NCBI GenBank assembly: GCA_018401055.1
Contig: JAGYLB010000109.1
Coordinates: forward strand, 1 to 64,000
Origin: Roseicyclus sp.
GTDB taxonomy: Bacteria; Pseudomonadota; Alphaproteobacteria; Rhodobacterales; Rhodobacteraceae
Direction of reading: 5' to 3'
Length of the DNA: 64,000 nucleotides
A program made the translations under genes and the position numbers. The notes beneath the pieces are model-generated. The model was not told the origin of the DNA. It was given only the letters and a program-made list of their open reading frames with translations, and made no database searches. Below are positions 9,632-18,454 of the stretch, piece after piece. Position 1 is the stretch's first letter; each line of letters starts with the position of its first letter.

Positions 9632-10306
9632 TCAAACCTGCCGCGCCGCATTTGGTGCGACATTCTTGCGGTAATAGGCGCTGATCTCGGCACGGCGCGC
9701 GGCTTCACGGGCGGCGCGATCCTCAGGCTCCAAAGGCTGCGCGAAGGCGGGGTGATCGGATGTGCGACGCTTGCGGCCCGTGATCGGATCGGGACCGAAG
9801 CGGTTCGTGCCTTGGGTGCCGGGCAGGCACAGCACGATCATGAACCACAGGCTTGCGATCACGGGCAGACACAAAACCAAGAGCATCGCGGCCATGCCTG
9901 CGGAACTGCCCAAGGTTGCCGCCATGATTCCGCTTGCAATTCCAGCCAGTACGGCCACCGCCAGCGGCATGAAGATGAACCAGCCGCTGCGGTTCGTGTC
10001 GTGCAGGCGCCGGATGGTCACTGAAAGTTGCGGGAGCCATGCCAGCACGATGTAGGCAACGCCGGCATAGAGACTGTAGGTCAGCATCTCCTCGCTTTGT
10101 TTCATCCAGGCGTTCAGGCGCACGGGGTCCTGAAGGGCAGATACAAAGGCAGGATCGCGCCACAAGACCGAAAGGAACCCGACCTGCACCGCGATGCCGG
10201 CCAGCACGAGGAACAGGAAAAACCACCAATATTCCGCGCGCCGTGCCCGGCCCGAGAAATTGAGGATGTTCGCGTAGCAACTGATGACTGCCGAAACGGG
10301 ACCCAT
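9632..10306 (-). CDS. DUF805 membrane protein, 224 residues
   Basis: DUF805 proteins are small inner-membrane proteins of unknown function. The start has the family signature ILNFSGRARRAEYWWFFLF. Hydrophobic segments follow near residues 28-47, 78-97, 110-135 and 140-160, with the conserved RRLHDTNRSGW loop near 100-110. The C-terminus carries the NRFGPDP motif and a charged tail of about 30 residues beyond the usual family end. The frame is intact. It stands next to a second DUF805 gene in the same orientation, and both are absent from the left-arm version of this locus. Confidence 0.85.
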   Translation of the reverse strand: MGPVSAVISCYANILNFSGRARRAEYWWFFLFLVLAGIAVQVGFLSVLWRDPAFVSALQDPVRLNAWMKQSEEMLTYSLYAGVAYIVLAWLPQLSVTIRRLHDTNRSGWFIFMPLAVAVLAGIASGIMAATLGSSAGMAAMLLVLCLPVIASLWFMIVLCLPGTQGTNRFGPDPITGRKRRTSDHPAFAQPLEPEDRAAREAARRAEISAYYRKNVAPNAARQV

Positions 10307-10412
10307 GGGACCTTACCTTGCTTGCGCTTGCTTGGTGGCGTTCATCGCGGGGCAAAGCGGCAAAAGCGGGGCCAAGGTTGGAAAATACTGGGATCGGTTG
10401 TCTATCGGCGAC

Positions 10413-10449
10413 AAAAAGCCCCGCGCGAACCTTGGTCCCGCGGGGCTTT
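10413..10449 (-). terminator. Hairpin terminator after the 124-residue DUF805 gene
   Basis: A perfect 8-bp stem, GCCCCGCG (10418-10425) with CGCGGGGC (10439-10446), is flanked by AAAAA on its left. Read on the minus strand this gives a GC-rich hairpin followed by TTTTTG, just downstream of the stop at 10471. It would separate the two DUF805 genes into different transcripts. Confidence 0.7.
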
Positions 10450-10470
10450 GCTGGCTGGAGTCGTACGCAC

Positions 10471-10845
10471 TCAGGCGGCGGCGTAGCGCGCGCCCGCCAG
10501 CGGATCGGCGCCAAAGCGGTTCGGGCCTTCGCTGCCGCGCTGCACGAACCAGTAGATGATCAAGATGAAGCCGAGGAGCGGGATGAACGCGACAAGGATC
10601 CACCAGCCCGATTTATCGAGGTCATGCATGCGGCGCACCGACACCGAAAGCGCCGGAAGAAGCAGGCCGAGCGCCCAGACGATCGACAAGGCCGGCATTC
10701 CGATGATGGCGGTGTCGATGATGTTGAGGATGATCGAGCCGATAAAGTTGAACAGCACGAACCACCAGTATTCCGAGCGCTGCGCGCGGCCCGAGAAGGT
10801 GGCGTATTTCCCAAGGCAGGTGCGGACGGACGTCATGAAATCCAT
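10471..10845 (-). CDS. DUF805 membrane protein, 124 residues
   Basis: This is a compact, typical-length DUF805 protein. It starts with CLGKYATFSGRAQRSEYWW, has hydrophobic segments near residues 27-47, 52-70 and 80-98, and contains the family loop RRMHDLDKSGWW and the C-terminal NRFGADPL. A GGGGATTATCTT sequence in front of ATG 10845 can serve as ribosome binding site. The frame is intact. It resembles the neighbour at 9632-10306, suggesting duplication. Its function is unknown. Confidence 0.85.
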   Translation of the reverse strand: MDFMTSVRTCLGKYATFSGRAQRSEYWWFVLFNFIGSIILNIIDTAIIGMPALSIVWALGLLLPALSVSVRRMHDLDKSGWWILVAFIPLLGFILIIYWFVQRGSEGPNRFGADPLAGARYAAA

Positions 10846-10996
10846 AAGATAATCCCCTTTTTGGTTAAGTCCGGATTGATGCTGGCGACATGTCCTTTCG
10901 CCAATGTGGCCAAAGGGTGCACATCCGGCTCGGGGTGACGCAACGGGTGATCATGCACCAGGCGAAGGAAAACCGCCGCGCCAGCCCGCGTCTTGC

Positions 10997-11626
10997 TCAG
11001 GCTTTGGACTTTTTCCCGATCCGCGGCTCCGGTCCCCCGCGATCAGCCTGCGGATGCCGCCTGCGATGGCGCAGGAAGATCAGCGCGGCCAACAGCGCCA
11101 GCAGCGCCGCCGCATCGGCCCGGCCAAGCAACAGCGCGCCGCGACGAAGAGGGGGCTCGGTGCAGCGCGAACCAGCCCTGACAACGATGAGATGCGCGTG
11201 ATCGCCGCGACCAGTGCCCAGATGGCGCAGGCGGCCAGCCCCACGGGCCACGATAGCGCCAAGATCGTGCCGAAGAACGTCGCTACTCCCTTGCCGCCCC
11301 GGAAGCGCAGGAAGACCGGGTAGCAATGCCCGAAGAAGGCGGCGAAGCCGCCAATCTGCCCGGCATCCTCGGCTAGCGCCGCGCGCGCCACCAGCACCGC
11401 GAGGCCTGCCCTTGCCGGCATCGAGGATCAGCGTCAGCGCTGCAGCCAGCCTGTTGCCCGTGCGCAAGACATTCGTCGCGCCGATATTGCCCGACCCGAT
11501 CTGCCGCAGATCGCCAAGCCCCATCGCCCGTGTCACCACGATGCCGAAGGGCACCGATCCGAGCTGGTAGGCCAACACCGCCGTCAGCGCCAAAAGCGCG
11601 GGCGCCGTCTCGATCGGGGGGATCAT
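10997..11626 (-). CDS. plsY: Glycerol-3-phosphate acyltransferase PlsY
   Basis: PlsY is an inner-membrane enzyme that transfers acyl groups from acyl phosphate to glycerol-3-phosphate, starting phospholipid synthesis. The three glycine-rich motifs are visible: [24 protein letters not shown] and [12 protein letters not shown]. Two frameshifts, near 11405 and 11130, break the frame; the corrected length of about 209 residues is normal. The start at 11626 overlaps the pyrC stop (ATGA). It is the last gene of the pyrB-pyrC operon. Confidence 0.85.
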   Translation of the reverse strand: MIPPIETAPALLALTAVLAYQLGSVPFGIVVTRAMGLGDLRQIGSGNIGATNVLRTGNRLAAALTLILDAGKGRPRGAGGARGASRGCRADWRLRRLLRALLPGLPALPGRQGSSDVLRHDLGAIVARGAGRLRHLGTGRGDHAHLIVVRAGSRCTEPPLRRGALLLGRADAAALLALLAALIFLRHRRRHPQADRGGPEPRIGKKSKA

Positions 11627-12908
11627 ATCGCCGTCTCCCGCGCGCGGTCATAGACCACGGCGCCATCCACCCATGTCCGCAGCACGCGGCCCTGCATCCG
11701 CTGACCGTCGAAGGGCGTGTTCTTGGATTTCGAATACAGCCCGAAGCGATCAAGGATATAGGGCACATCGGGGTCGAAGAGCACCAGGTCGGCGGGCGCG
11801 CCGGGCGCGAGACGCCCGGCATCAAGGCCGAAGCGCCGCGCCGGGTTCAGCGCCAGCGCGCGGAACAGCGCGGGCAGGTCCAGCGCCTCGGCATGGACAA
11901 GGCGCAGGGCGGCAGGCAGCAGCGTCTCCAGCGCCACCGCACCCGAGGCCGCGGCCTCGTAGGGCAAGCGCTTGCTTTCCTCGTCCTGCGGCGTGTGCAT
12001 GGAGCAGATGATGTCGATAAGCCCGTCGCGCGACGGCCTCGACCATCGCCAGCCGGTCGTCCTCGTCGCGCAAGGGCGGCTTGACCTTGAAGAAGGTGCG
12101 GTAATCGCCGACGTCGAGCGCGTTGAGCGTCAGGTGATGGATCGAGATGCCCGCCGTCACGTCCAGCCCCGCCGCTTTGGCACGCCCCAGCGCAGGCAGG
12201 GCGGCGGCGGCGGTGATCTGGTCGGCGTGGTAGCGCACGCCCGTCAGCTCGACCAAAGCCAGATCCCGCTCCAGCCCCATCCGCTCGGCCATGGGCGAGA
12301 CGCCGGGCAACCCGCGGAGCGAGGCGAACTTGCCGGAGGTGACGGCGGCGCCGTGGCTTAGGCCGGGATCTTGCGGGTGGCCGACGATGAGCGCGCCCAG
12401 TGACCGGGCATAGGTCATGCAGCGCGACAGCACCTTCGGGTCGGTGCAGACGGCATCGCCATCGGTGAAAGCCACGGCACCGGCATCCATGCAGGAAGCC
12501 GATCTCGGTCATCTCGCGGCCTTGGCGCGCGCGGGTCAGGGCGGCCATGGGCCGGACCTTGACGCTTGCATCTTGCTGCGCACGGCGGGTGACGAATTCC
12601 AGCACTTCGGGCGTATCGATCGGGGTGGCAGTGTCGGGGCGCGTGACCATGGTGGTCACACCGCCCGCCGCCGCCGCGCGGCCCGCGGTGCGAAAACTTT
12701 CCTTGTGCCGTTCGCCTGGTTCGCCGATTTTGACGCCGATATCGACGATGCCGGGCGCAAGGCATGCCCCATTGCAGTCGATGCCGCCGGCACGGGGCCC
12801 GGGGCCGGTTTCCGCGATGCGCCCACCCTCGATCCGGAGCCAGCCGAGCGTCTCGGTGCCTGCCTCAGGGTCGATCAGGCGGGCGTTTCTGAGCAGCGCG
12901 TTGGTCAT
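11623..12908 (-). CDS. pyrC: Dihydroorotase
   Basis: It interconverts carbamoyl-aspartate and dihydroorotate in pyrimidine synthesis. The start [15 protein letters not shown] and the segments [42 protein letters not shown] and [11 protein letters not shown] are typical of dihydroorotase-like amidohydrolases. The HxH of catalytic dihydroorotases at the end of strand 1 is replaced by DIGVKIG, which suggests the pseudo-dihydroorotase (PyrX/PyrC') type seen beside pyrB in many bacteria. Frameshifts near 12488 and 12030 interrupt it; corrected length is about 428 residues. Overlapping ATGA junctions link it to both neighbours. Confidence 0.8.
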
Positions 12909-13523
12909 GGTTCCCCCTCGGGTGCGCGGGTGGCGGTGTTCAGCGCGGCGCGGCGGTCGCGCAGCAGCGCCCAGACCTTGCGCGCGTCATGGATGCGGAA
13001 AAAGCCGGTTCTGACGGTCGTGCTGCCCGCCAGCCTTTTGCGGGGTTTGCGCGATCCGGGGTGGCGTGGTGGCGCGGTGTAGGTCACGCTGCCGAAGATC
13101 ACGTCGCCGGGGCGGCCGTCGATCAGGTCGATGGGGGGCATCTCGGCGATGGCATAGGTCTTGAGGCCCTTCCTGCCCAGAAGATCCTCGGCCACGAAGG
13201 CCTGATGGGTTGTCAGCGTATACCACGTCTTGCGCCGCCGCTGCGCCTCGACCCACAGGCGTCCCGCCATGAGGTAGAGGCCAAGGAGGAGGAAGGGCAG
13301 GCCGAAGAGCGCGAAGAGCAGCCCGAGGACGGGCGTGTCGGTGCCGCCCAGAAGCGCACCGGTAAAGGCTATCCAGCCAAGCGCGAAGAGGGCGAAGAAA
13401 AGACCGAACAGGCTGAGCGGCGAGAGCAGGCCGCGCCAGTCGATGGCGGGGTCCGGCTGGCTCCTGCCACAAGATCGTCTCGCCGTCTTGCAACAGGCCC
13501 TCCCAGCCCGACGTTCCCGTCAT
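12905..13523 (-). CDS. PH-like membrane protein, second of pair
   Basis: The N-terminus MTGTSGWEGLLQDGETILWQ is the usual opening of bacterial PH-type membrane proteins. After a frameshift near 13455, two long hydrophobic segments follow (around FGLFFALFALGW and LLFALFGLPFLLLGLYL). The soluble part contains YTLTTHQAFVAEDLLGRKG and GDVIFGS, a pattern expected of a PH-like barrel. Corrected length is about 206 residues. It lies between the other PH-like gene and pyrC with ATGA overlaps. Such proteins are sometimes mislabelled as carbamoyltransferase subunits because of their neighbours; no carbamoyltransferase motif is present. Function unknown. Confidence 0.7.
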
Positions 13524-13973
13524 TGCCGCCCCCGGGCGGCATCGATCCACGCCTTGGTGGCCTTGGCATCGGCCTGATATTTCAGCAGGTGCTTGTCACC
13601 GGTCACGGTCACCACCTGCACGGCGGAAAAGATCGTGTTGACCTGCGCGATGTTTTCCAACGCCACTGCGCGCGGGCCGGGGCCGAGCAAGCGACGGTCG
13701 GTCAGGTCCCAGCGCATCTTGGTCTCGTCCGAAGACAGGTAGAGCGACCGGACCGCGATGGCGAAAGGCCGCCGACCGCCCGGTCCAGACATGTTCGTTG
13801 CCCAAAACCCACAAGATACCCATGCCCGCCGCCATGGCGATGGCCGCCAGCCACGCATTTTCCCGCCAATAGGTCGCGCGGTCGGCGGCAAATTGGGTTT
13901 GAACCGTCTCGCCGGGGGCGAGCGGGGTTTCGGGGGTGAAGATGCTGCGGGTGGGCAGGTGGTCATCCATCAT
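13520..13973 (-). CDS. PH-like membrane protein, first of pair
   Basis: The start is at 13973 or 13970 (two ATG in tandem). The N-terminal region ETPLAPGETVQTQFAADRA precedes a membrane segment AWLAAIAMAAGMGILWVLG and, after a frameshift near 13790, a second hydrophobic stretch. The soluble C-terminal part, RWDLTDRRLLGPGPRAVALE followed by VQVVTVTGDKHLLKYQA, resembles the bPH2 (YdbS-like) domain. Corrected length is about 150 residues. The start overlaps the preceding stop and the stop overlaps the next start. The partner of the PH-like domain is unknown. Confidence 0.65.
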
Positions 13974-14470
13974 GCCACCCACAGGGCGACGAGCCCTACC
14001 ACGAGCGCCAGCGCCGCCAGCACCCAGACCAGCGCGCCGGGACCCTGCCGGGTGGGGCGCGGCGCAGGGGCCGGGCGCGGCAGGGGCGTGACATCGGCCT
14101 TGGGCAGATGGGCGCTATGGTCAGGCCGCGCGAGGGGAGTGAGGCGATGAGCGTGGCCTGCTTGCCCGGCGCGGGTTCCTCGGACAGGGCGCGTTCGGGT
14201 ACCAGCAGCACATGGCCCTTGATCCCGTTGATCTTGCGCAGCGCCTGCGGCCCGATCGCCTCGGGCGCGAAGGCCATGGTAATGTAGTCGGACAGCACCA
14301 TGTCGCCGAGGTCCGCGACGGGGAAGAGCTCGATCTGGTCCGTGTCGACCTCGGCCCCAGCCAGTCGGTCAGGAGCGGCAGGTCGGGGCCAGCCCCTCCG
14401 CCCGCGTCAGGTGGGTGTGGCGCAGGTCGGGGGCGACGGTGACGGCGAAGATGTGGAGGGTGTCAGTCAT
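13970..14470 (-). CDS. Uncharacterised tail-anchored protein of the pyr cluster
   Basis: It begins [17 protein letters not shown] at 14470, overlapping the DUF4268 stop. After a frameshift near 14385 it continues LLTDWLGAEVDTDQIELFPV and MVLSDYITMAFAPEA, then ALRKINGIKGHVLLVPERAL. After a second shift near 14130 a proline-rich linker leads to a single C-terminal hydrophobic segment (WVLAALALVVGLVALWVA). The architecture suggests a cytoplasmic domain anchored in the membrane by its C-terminus, about 165 residues. I do not recognise the family. A homologue follows pyrB directly in the left arm, so linkage to pyrB is conserved. Confidence 0.6.
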
Positions 14471-15449
14471 CTTCGACCGTGTTGTAGCTTCTGGGCAGGA
14501 CAGCGATACGCGGCCGGAAGGAAGCATTGAGCTTGCCCGCACTCTGAATCAAGAAGGCGTGCTGACGCTTCCAGTCATTCCTTTCGGCAGGATCGCATTC
14601 AGAGAGCCGCTGAAAGATCCTGCGGTCTTGGTTCGGCGAATCGTCCCAGATTAGCGGTCCCGTTTCGGCCTCGATTTCGCTTCGCATGGACTGAAGTTGC
14701 CGGAAGTGTTGGTCAGCGTTTCGCCCTGTGATGTAGACCTCTGCCCGTACGTAGCGGTCGCGTAGGTTCATCACCAAGTTCAAACCGAACCCGGTGCGCC
14801 CGATACCATGAGAAATCCACATGGCAGGCAGTCCGGAGACCGAGGAGAAACCCGGTCTCACCTCGTCGATGCGCGCGCCAACCGCCGTCCAGTAGTCAAG
14901 TTGAAGGGCTTGAGTCGGGCGAAGGTCCTGTGCGTTCTGGGCAAAAGCCGTTCGTTGTTTTTGCAGTCGCTTCCAGTCATTCGGTTTGGCGACAACGTTG
15001 AACCGCGGAGCAGGAGCGCTTTCGCCGATGCGCCAAAGCTCGATCTCAACGCCGAACACTTCAAAATCGTCGGCCGACACAGAATTCAGCAGATCGAGAG
15101 CGGCTTCGTGTTCCTCTCTGATTTCTTCCGCCAAGAGTATCAAGACGCGCGCCTCCTGACCTGCTGCATAGGTCAAAAGTTTTCCGAGGTGATCATGATT
15201 GGTCGTCCCAAACTGGTTCTCGATGACGACGATACGACCGTCCGGTCGGGTTTCTCGGCAAACGATGTCAGCCTTGAAGCCACCAACGGATTGCTCGGTT
15301 CCAATGACCTCAAGGCCATCCACACCGAAACCGAGTATTGAGGAGAGCATGTCGATATGACCGGCCAACCATGGTGTGAAATCCCGCGCCTCATGCGGCC
15401 AAGCGGAGGTGATCGGGCGCACACGCTCCATTTTTCCAAGCTCGCTCAT
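14463..15449 (-). CDS. DUF4268 protein with PD-(D/E)XK-like nuclease domain
   Basis: The protein has 328 residues and an intact frame. The N-terminal half has a restriction-nuclease-like core: [10 protein letters not shown] followed by [19 protein letters not shown] gives the D...ExQ pattern of PD-(D/E)XK enzymes near residues 57-90. The C-terminal half, with [10 protein letters not shown] and [19 protein letters not shown], matches what is known of DUF4268. The start at 15449 overlaps the pyrB stop (ATGA). Base composition is visibly less GC-rich than its neighbours, and the gene is missing from the left-arm copy of the locus, so recent acquisition is likely. A defence or nuclease role is inference; no methylase or partner gene is nearby. 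Confidence 0.75.
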   Translation of the reverse strand: MSELGKMERVRPITSAWPHEARDFTPWLAGHIDMLSSILGFGVDGLEVIGTEQSVGGFKADIVCRETRPDGRIVVIENQFGTTNHDHLGKLLTYAAGQEARVLILLAEEIREEHEAALDLLNSVSADDFEVFGVEIELWRIGESAPAPRFNVVAKPNDWKRLQKQRTAFAQNAQDLRPTQALQLDYWTAVGARIDEVRPGFSSVSGLPAMWISHGIGRTGFGLNLVMNLRDRYVRAEVYITGRNADQHFRQLQSMRSEIEAETGPLIWDDSPNQDRRIFQRLSECDPAERNDWKRQHAFLIQSAGKLNASFRPRIAVLPRSYNTVEDD

Positions 15450-16396
15450 GCCGCCCCCCGCTCGCGCCGCTCCCGCAGGTTCTCGGTCAGCAGTTCCATC
15501 GCCGCCATCCTGACCGCGACGCCCATCTCGACCTGTTCCTGGATCACCGAGCGGTTGATGTCGTCGGCGATGGTTCCGTCGATCTCGACCCCCCGGTTCA
15601 TCGGGCCCGGGTGCATCACGATGGCATCTGGCTTGGCGTAGGAGAGTTTCTCGGCATTCAGCCCGAAGCGGTGGAAATACTCGCGCTCCGACGGGATGAA
15701 GGCGCCGTCCATCCGCTCCCTCTGAAGCCGCAGCATCATCACCACATCGGCGCCCTTCAGCCCCTCGGCCATGTCGCCGTAGACCTCGACCCCCCAATCG
15801 GTGGCACCGGCCGGGATCAGCGTGGGCGGCCCGATCAGGCGGATGCGGTTTTCCATCTTGCCCAGAAGGTGGATGTTCGACCGCGCGACGCGGGAATGCG
15901 CGATGTCGCCGCAGATGGCGATGACAAGGCGGTGGATGCGGCCCTTGGCGCGTTTGATCGTCAGGGCGTCGAGCAGCGCCTGCGTGGGGTGTTCGTGCTT
16001 GCCGTCGCCCGCGTTCAGGACGGCGCAATTCACCTTGTCGGCCAACAGTTTCACCGCGCCGGAATGGGGGTGGCGCACCACCAGCAGGTCAGGGTGCATC
16101 GCGTTCAGCGTCAGCGCCGTGTCGATCAGCGTCTCGCCCTTTTTGAGTGAACTGGCCGCCATCGCCATGTTCATCACGTCGGCGCCCAGCCGCTTGCCCG
16201 CGATCTCGAAGCTGGCCTGCGTCCGGGTGGAGGCCTCGAAGAACATGTTGATCTGGGTCAGACCCTTGAGCGGTTCCCCGTGCTGGCGGCTGCCGCGCTC
16301 GGCCTCGGCATGGACATTGGCGCGGTCGAGCAGCATCGTGATCTCGAGCGGATGTAGGTCTTCGATGCCCAACAGATGCGTCTGGCTGAATTTCAT
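15446..16396 (-). CDS. pyrB: Aspartate carbamoyltransferase catalytic subunit
   Basis: It makes carbamoyl-aspartate from carbamoyl phosphate and aspartate, the committed step of pyrimidine synthesis. The 316-residue frame is intact. The carbamoyl-phosphate motif STRT is at residues 56-59, followed by [11 protein letters not shown] and the C-terminal MHPGPMNRG. Length matches the catalytic chain of class B/C enzymes, and no pyrI regulatory subunit is present. It leads an operon of DUF4268, three membrane proteins, pyrC and plsY, all joined by overlapping start and stop codons, and a promoter-like sequence precedes it. Confidence 0.95.
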   Translation of the reverse strand: MKFSQTHLLGIEDLHPLEITMLLDRANVHAEAERGSRQHGEPLKGLTQINMFFEASTRTQASFEIAGKRLGADVMNMAMAASSLKKGETLIDTALTLNAMHPDLLVVRHPHSGAVKLLADKVNCAVLNAGDGKHEHPTQALLDALTIKRAKGRIHRLVIAICGDIAHSRVARSNIHLLGKMENRIRLIGPPTLIPAGATDWGVEVYGDMAEGLKGADVVMMLRLQRERMDGAFIPSEREYFHRFGLNAEKLSYAKPDAIVMHPGPMNRGVEIDGTIADDINRSVIQEQVEMGVAVRMAAMELLTENLRERRERGAA

Positions 16397-16425
16397 CGTC
16401 CCGCCCCGAGCTTGCGCGTTCCCCG

Positions 16426-16455
16426 CTTATAGGGGCGCGCGGGGCGGGGCGGCAA
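16426..16455 (-). promoter_or_regulatory. Candidate sigma-70 promoter of pyrB
   Basis: On the minus strand, TTGCCG (16450-16455) and TATAAG (16426-16431) are separated by 18 bases. A transcript start near 16419 would leave a leader of roughly 22 bases before the pyrB ATG at 16396. That leader is too short for an attenuator. This is a sequence-pattern call only. Confidence 0.45.
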
Positions 16456-16459
16456 GGCG

Positions 16460-16924
16460 TCAGACCCGGCGCAGACGCGCGGTGATGCCTTGACCCTGAC
16501 GGTTGCGGTGGCGCGTGCGGTAAAGGACCTTGGCGACCCAGCTCATGTAGCCCGTGGCCCAGCTGCAATCGATCACGATGCGGTCGGTCCAGATGCATCC
16601 GTCGATATTGGAATCGGGGTCCGGCGTGACGGTCAGGGTGTGATCCCATTGCCGGATCATCCAGCCGAATTCGCGGCTTTGGGCGGTGCGCGCCACGGGG
16701 TCGAGGCGTTCGACATGCACCTGGTAGTTGGGGTTGCGCATGATGCCCCAGACCGTGACGTTGAGTGTGTAGGTCTTGCCCTGCTCCATCGACCCCTCGG
16801 GCATGTCCTTGTAGACAGCCACGCCGCGTGTCGCCTGAGCCATTTCGGCGAAAGACAGCGCCTCGGCAAAGACGGCATCGGCGGGGCGGGGGTAGCGGGC
16901 GGAAACGGTCAGTTCGGTGGGCAT
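16460..16924 (-). CDS. SRPBCC-family (polyketide cyclase/START-like) protein
   Basis: The 154-residue protein starts MPTELTVSARYPRPADAVFA, the typical first strand and helix of an SRPBCC fold. It continues with GSMEQGKTYTLNVTVWG, VERLDPVARTAQSREFG and HTLTVTPDPDSN, alternating strands of a ligand-binding helix-grip barrel. No membrane segment or signal peptide is present. Ligand and role are unknown. It faces the uracil-DNA glycosylase gene divergently across about 55 bases and converges on nothing, lying upstream of pyrB in the same direction. The frame is intact. Confidence 0.7.
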   Translation of the reverse strand: MPTELTVSARYPRPADAVFAEALSFAEMAQATRGVAVYKDMPEGSMEQGKTYTLNVTVWGIMRNPNYQVHVERLDPVARTAQSREFGWMIRQWDHTLTVTPDPDSNIDGCIWTDRIVIDCSWATGYMSWVAKVLYRTRHRNRQGQGITARLRRV

Positions 16925-16979
16925 GGCAATACCCTGTCACCCCTTCCCCTTGGCGTCCAGCAGGCATAGCCTGAGCCCC

Positions 16980-17790
16980 ATGGACGAGCTTTCCTATCAC
17001 GACGCGCTGGCGATGCTGGACTGGCAGATCGAGCTTGGGGCCGACGAGGCCATCCTCGATACGCCCGTCGACCGTTTCGCGCTGGAGGAGGTGCAGAGCG
17101 CTGCCGCAGCGCCTGCTCCCCGCGTCGCGGCCTGTCGCGCCCGTTGGTGCCGCGCCTGCCGCTGCTCTGTCCGCCGCGCCTGGCGTCGACGCCACCGATC
17201 TGGCCCGCCATGCCGCCGCCGGGGCGATGGACCTGCCGGGGCTGCGCGCCGCGATGGAGGCGTTCGGCCACTGCCCTCTCAGCCAGACCGCGACGCAACT
17301 GGTCTTTGCCGACGGAAACCCCGCCGCCCGCGTGATGATCGTGGGCGAAGCGCCGGGCCGGGAGGAGGACCAGCAGGGAAAGCCCTTTGTCGGAAAGGCG
17401 GGGCAGTTGCTCGACCGGATGCTGGCCGCCATCGGGCTGGACCGCGCGTCGGGCGACCCTGCAACGGCGGTCTACATCACCAACATGCTGCCCTGGCGCC
17501 CGCCGCAGAACCGCGACCCCTCGCCCGAGGAATTGTCGATGCTGGGCCCCTTCGTGCGGCGACACATTGAATTGGCCGCTCCCGATGTTCTTGTCCTGAT
17601 GGGCAATCACGCCTGTCAGGGCCTGATGGGGCGCAGCGGGATCACCCGCCTGCGCGGACACTGGGGCGAGGTCATGGGTCGCCCCGCGATCCCGATGTTC
17701 CACCCGGCCTATCTGCTGCGCAAACCGCCCGAAAAGGCGAAGGCCTGGGAGGACCTGTTGTCCCTCAAGGCGAAACTGAGGACGATCTGA
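16980..17790 (+). CDS. Family 4 uracil-DNA glycosylase (frameshifted)
   Basis: It removes uracil from DNA in base excision repair. The start MDELSYHDALAMLDWQIELG at 16980 is in a different frame from the rest; the shift lies at about 17112-17130 in a GC-rich linker. The catalytic domain shows GEAPGREEDQQGKPFVGKAG, NMLPWRPPQNRDP and the FHPAYLLR motif. Cysteines near GHCPLS and NHACQG fit the Fe-S cluster of family 4 enzymes. Corrected length is about 270 residues, including an N-terminal extension common in this bacterial group. The stop lies five bases before moaB. Confidence 0.85.
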
Positions 17791-17795
17791 GCCCC

Positions 17796-18338
17796 ATGTC
17801 ACGCATCGACGAAAGCCGCCCCTTTCACCCCGTCCGTATCGCCGTTCTGGCGGTCTCCGATACCCGGAGCCTCGCCGAGGACAGATCGGGCGACACTCTG
17901 GTCGAACGCCTGACCGGAGCGGGCCATATCCTTGCCGCCCGCCATATCCTGCGCGATGACCGGGCGGCCATCGCGGATCAGTTGCGCGTCTGGTGCGCGG
18001 ACCCCGGCATCGACGTGATCCTGACCACGGGCGGCACCGGCCTGACCGGGCGCGATGTGACGATCGAGGCGCACAGGGATGTCTACGAGAAAGAGATCGA
18101 GGCCTTTGCCACTGTCTTCACCATCGTCTCGATGAAAAAGATCGGCACCTCGGCGGTTCAAAGCCGCGCGACGGGGGGCGTGGCGGGGGGTACCTATCTG
18201 TTCGCGCTGCCCGGATCGTCGGGCGCATGCCGGGATGCCTGGGATGAAATCCTCAAGTTCCAACTCGATGCGCGGCACTTGCCCTGCAATTTCGTGGAAA
18301 TCATGCCGCGACTGGATGAACATCTGCGACGGAAATGA
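17796..18338 (+). CDS. moaB: Molybdenum cofactor biosynthesis protein B
   Basis: MoaB/MogA-type proteins bind molybdopterin and, in the MogA form, adenylylate it. The 180-residue frame is intact. The family motifs VLTVSDTR-like AVLAVSDTRS, TTGGTGLTGRD near residues 85-95, and the PGSSGA loop near 147 are present. The gene follows the glycosylase by five bases, so the two are probably cotranscribed. No other molybdenum-cofactor gene lies in the window. Confidence 0.9.
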   Translation: MSRIDESRPFHPVRIAVLAVSDTRSLAEDRSGDTLVERLTGAGHILAARHILRDDRAAIADQLRVWCADPGIDVILTTGGTGLTGRDVTIEAHRDVYEKEIEAFATVFTIVSMKKIGTSAVQSRATGGVAGGTYLFALPGSSGACRDAWDEILKFQLDARHLPCNFVEIMPRLDEHLRRK

Positions 18339-18395
18339 CGCAAGGCCGCGTGTCAGGTCGGTGACCGGGTCGCACGAGATGTGTGACTTGATCAC

Positions 18396-18424
18396 TTGGA
18401 CCTTCGCGACCCGGCCTCTACCTA
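18396..18424 (+). promoter_or_regulatory. Candidate promoter of the RND efflux operon
   Basis: TTGGAC (18396-18401) and TACCTA (18419-18424) are spaced by 17 bases in the 116-base gap between moaB and the adaptor gene. The translation start is about 30 bases further on. The overlapping sequence GTGACTTGATCAC just upstream is a partial inverted repeat that could bind a regulator. No regulator gene is adjacent. Confidence 0.35.
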
Positions 18425-18454
18425 TGGGTCAGGCACCTTTAGAGGCACTCACCC

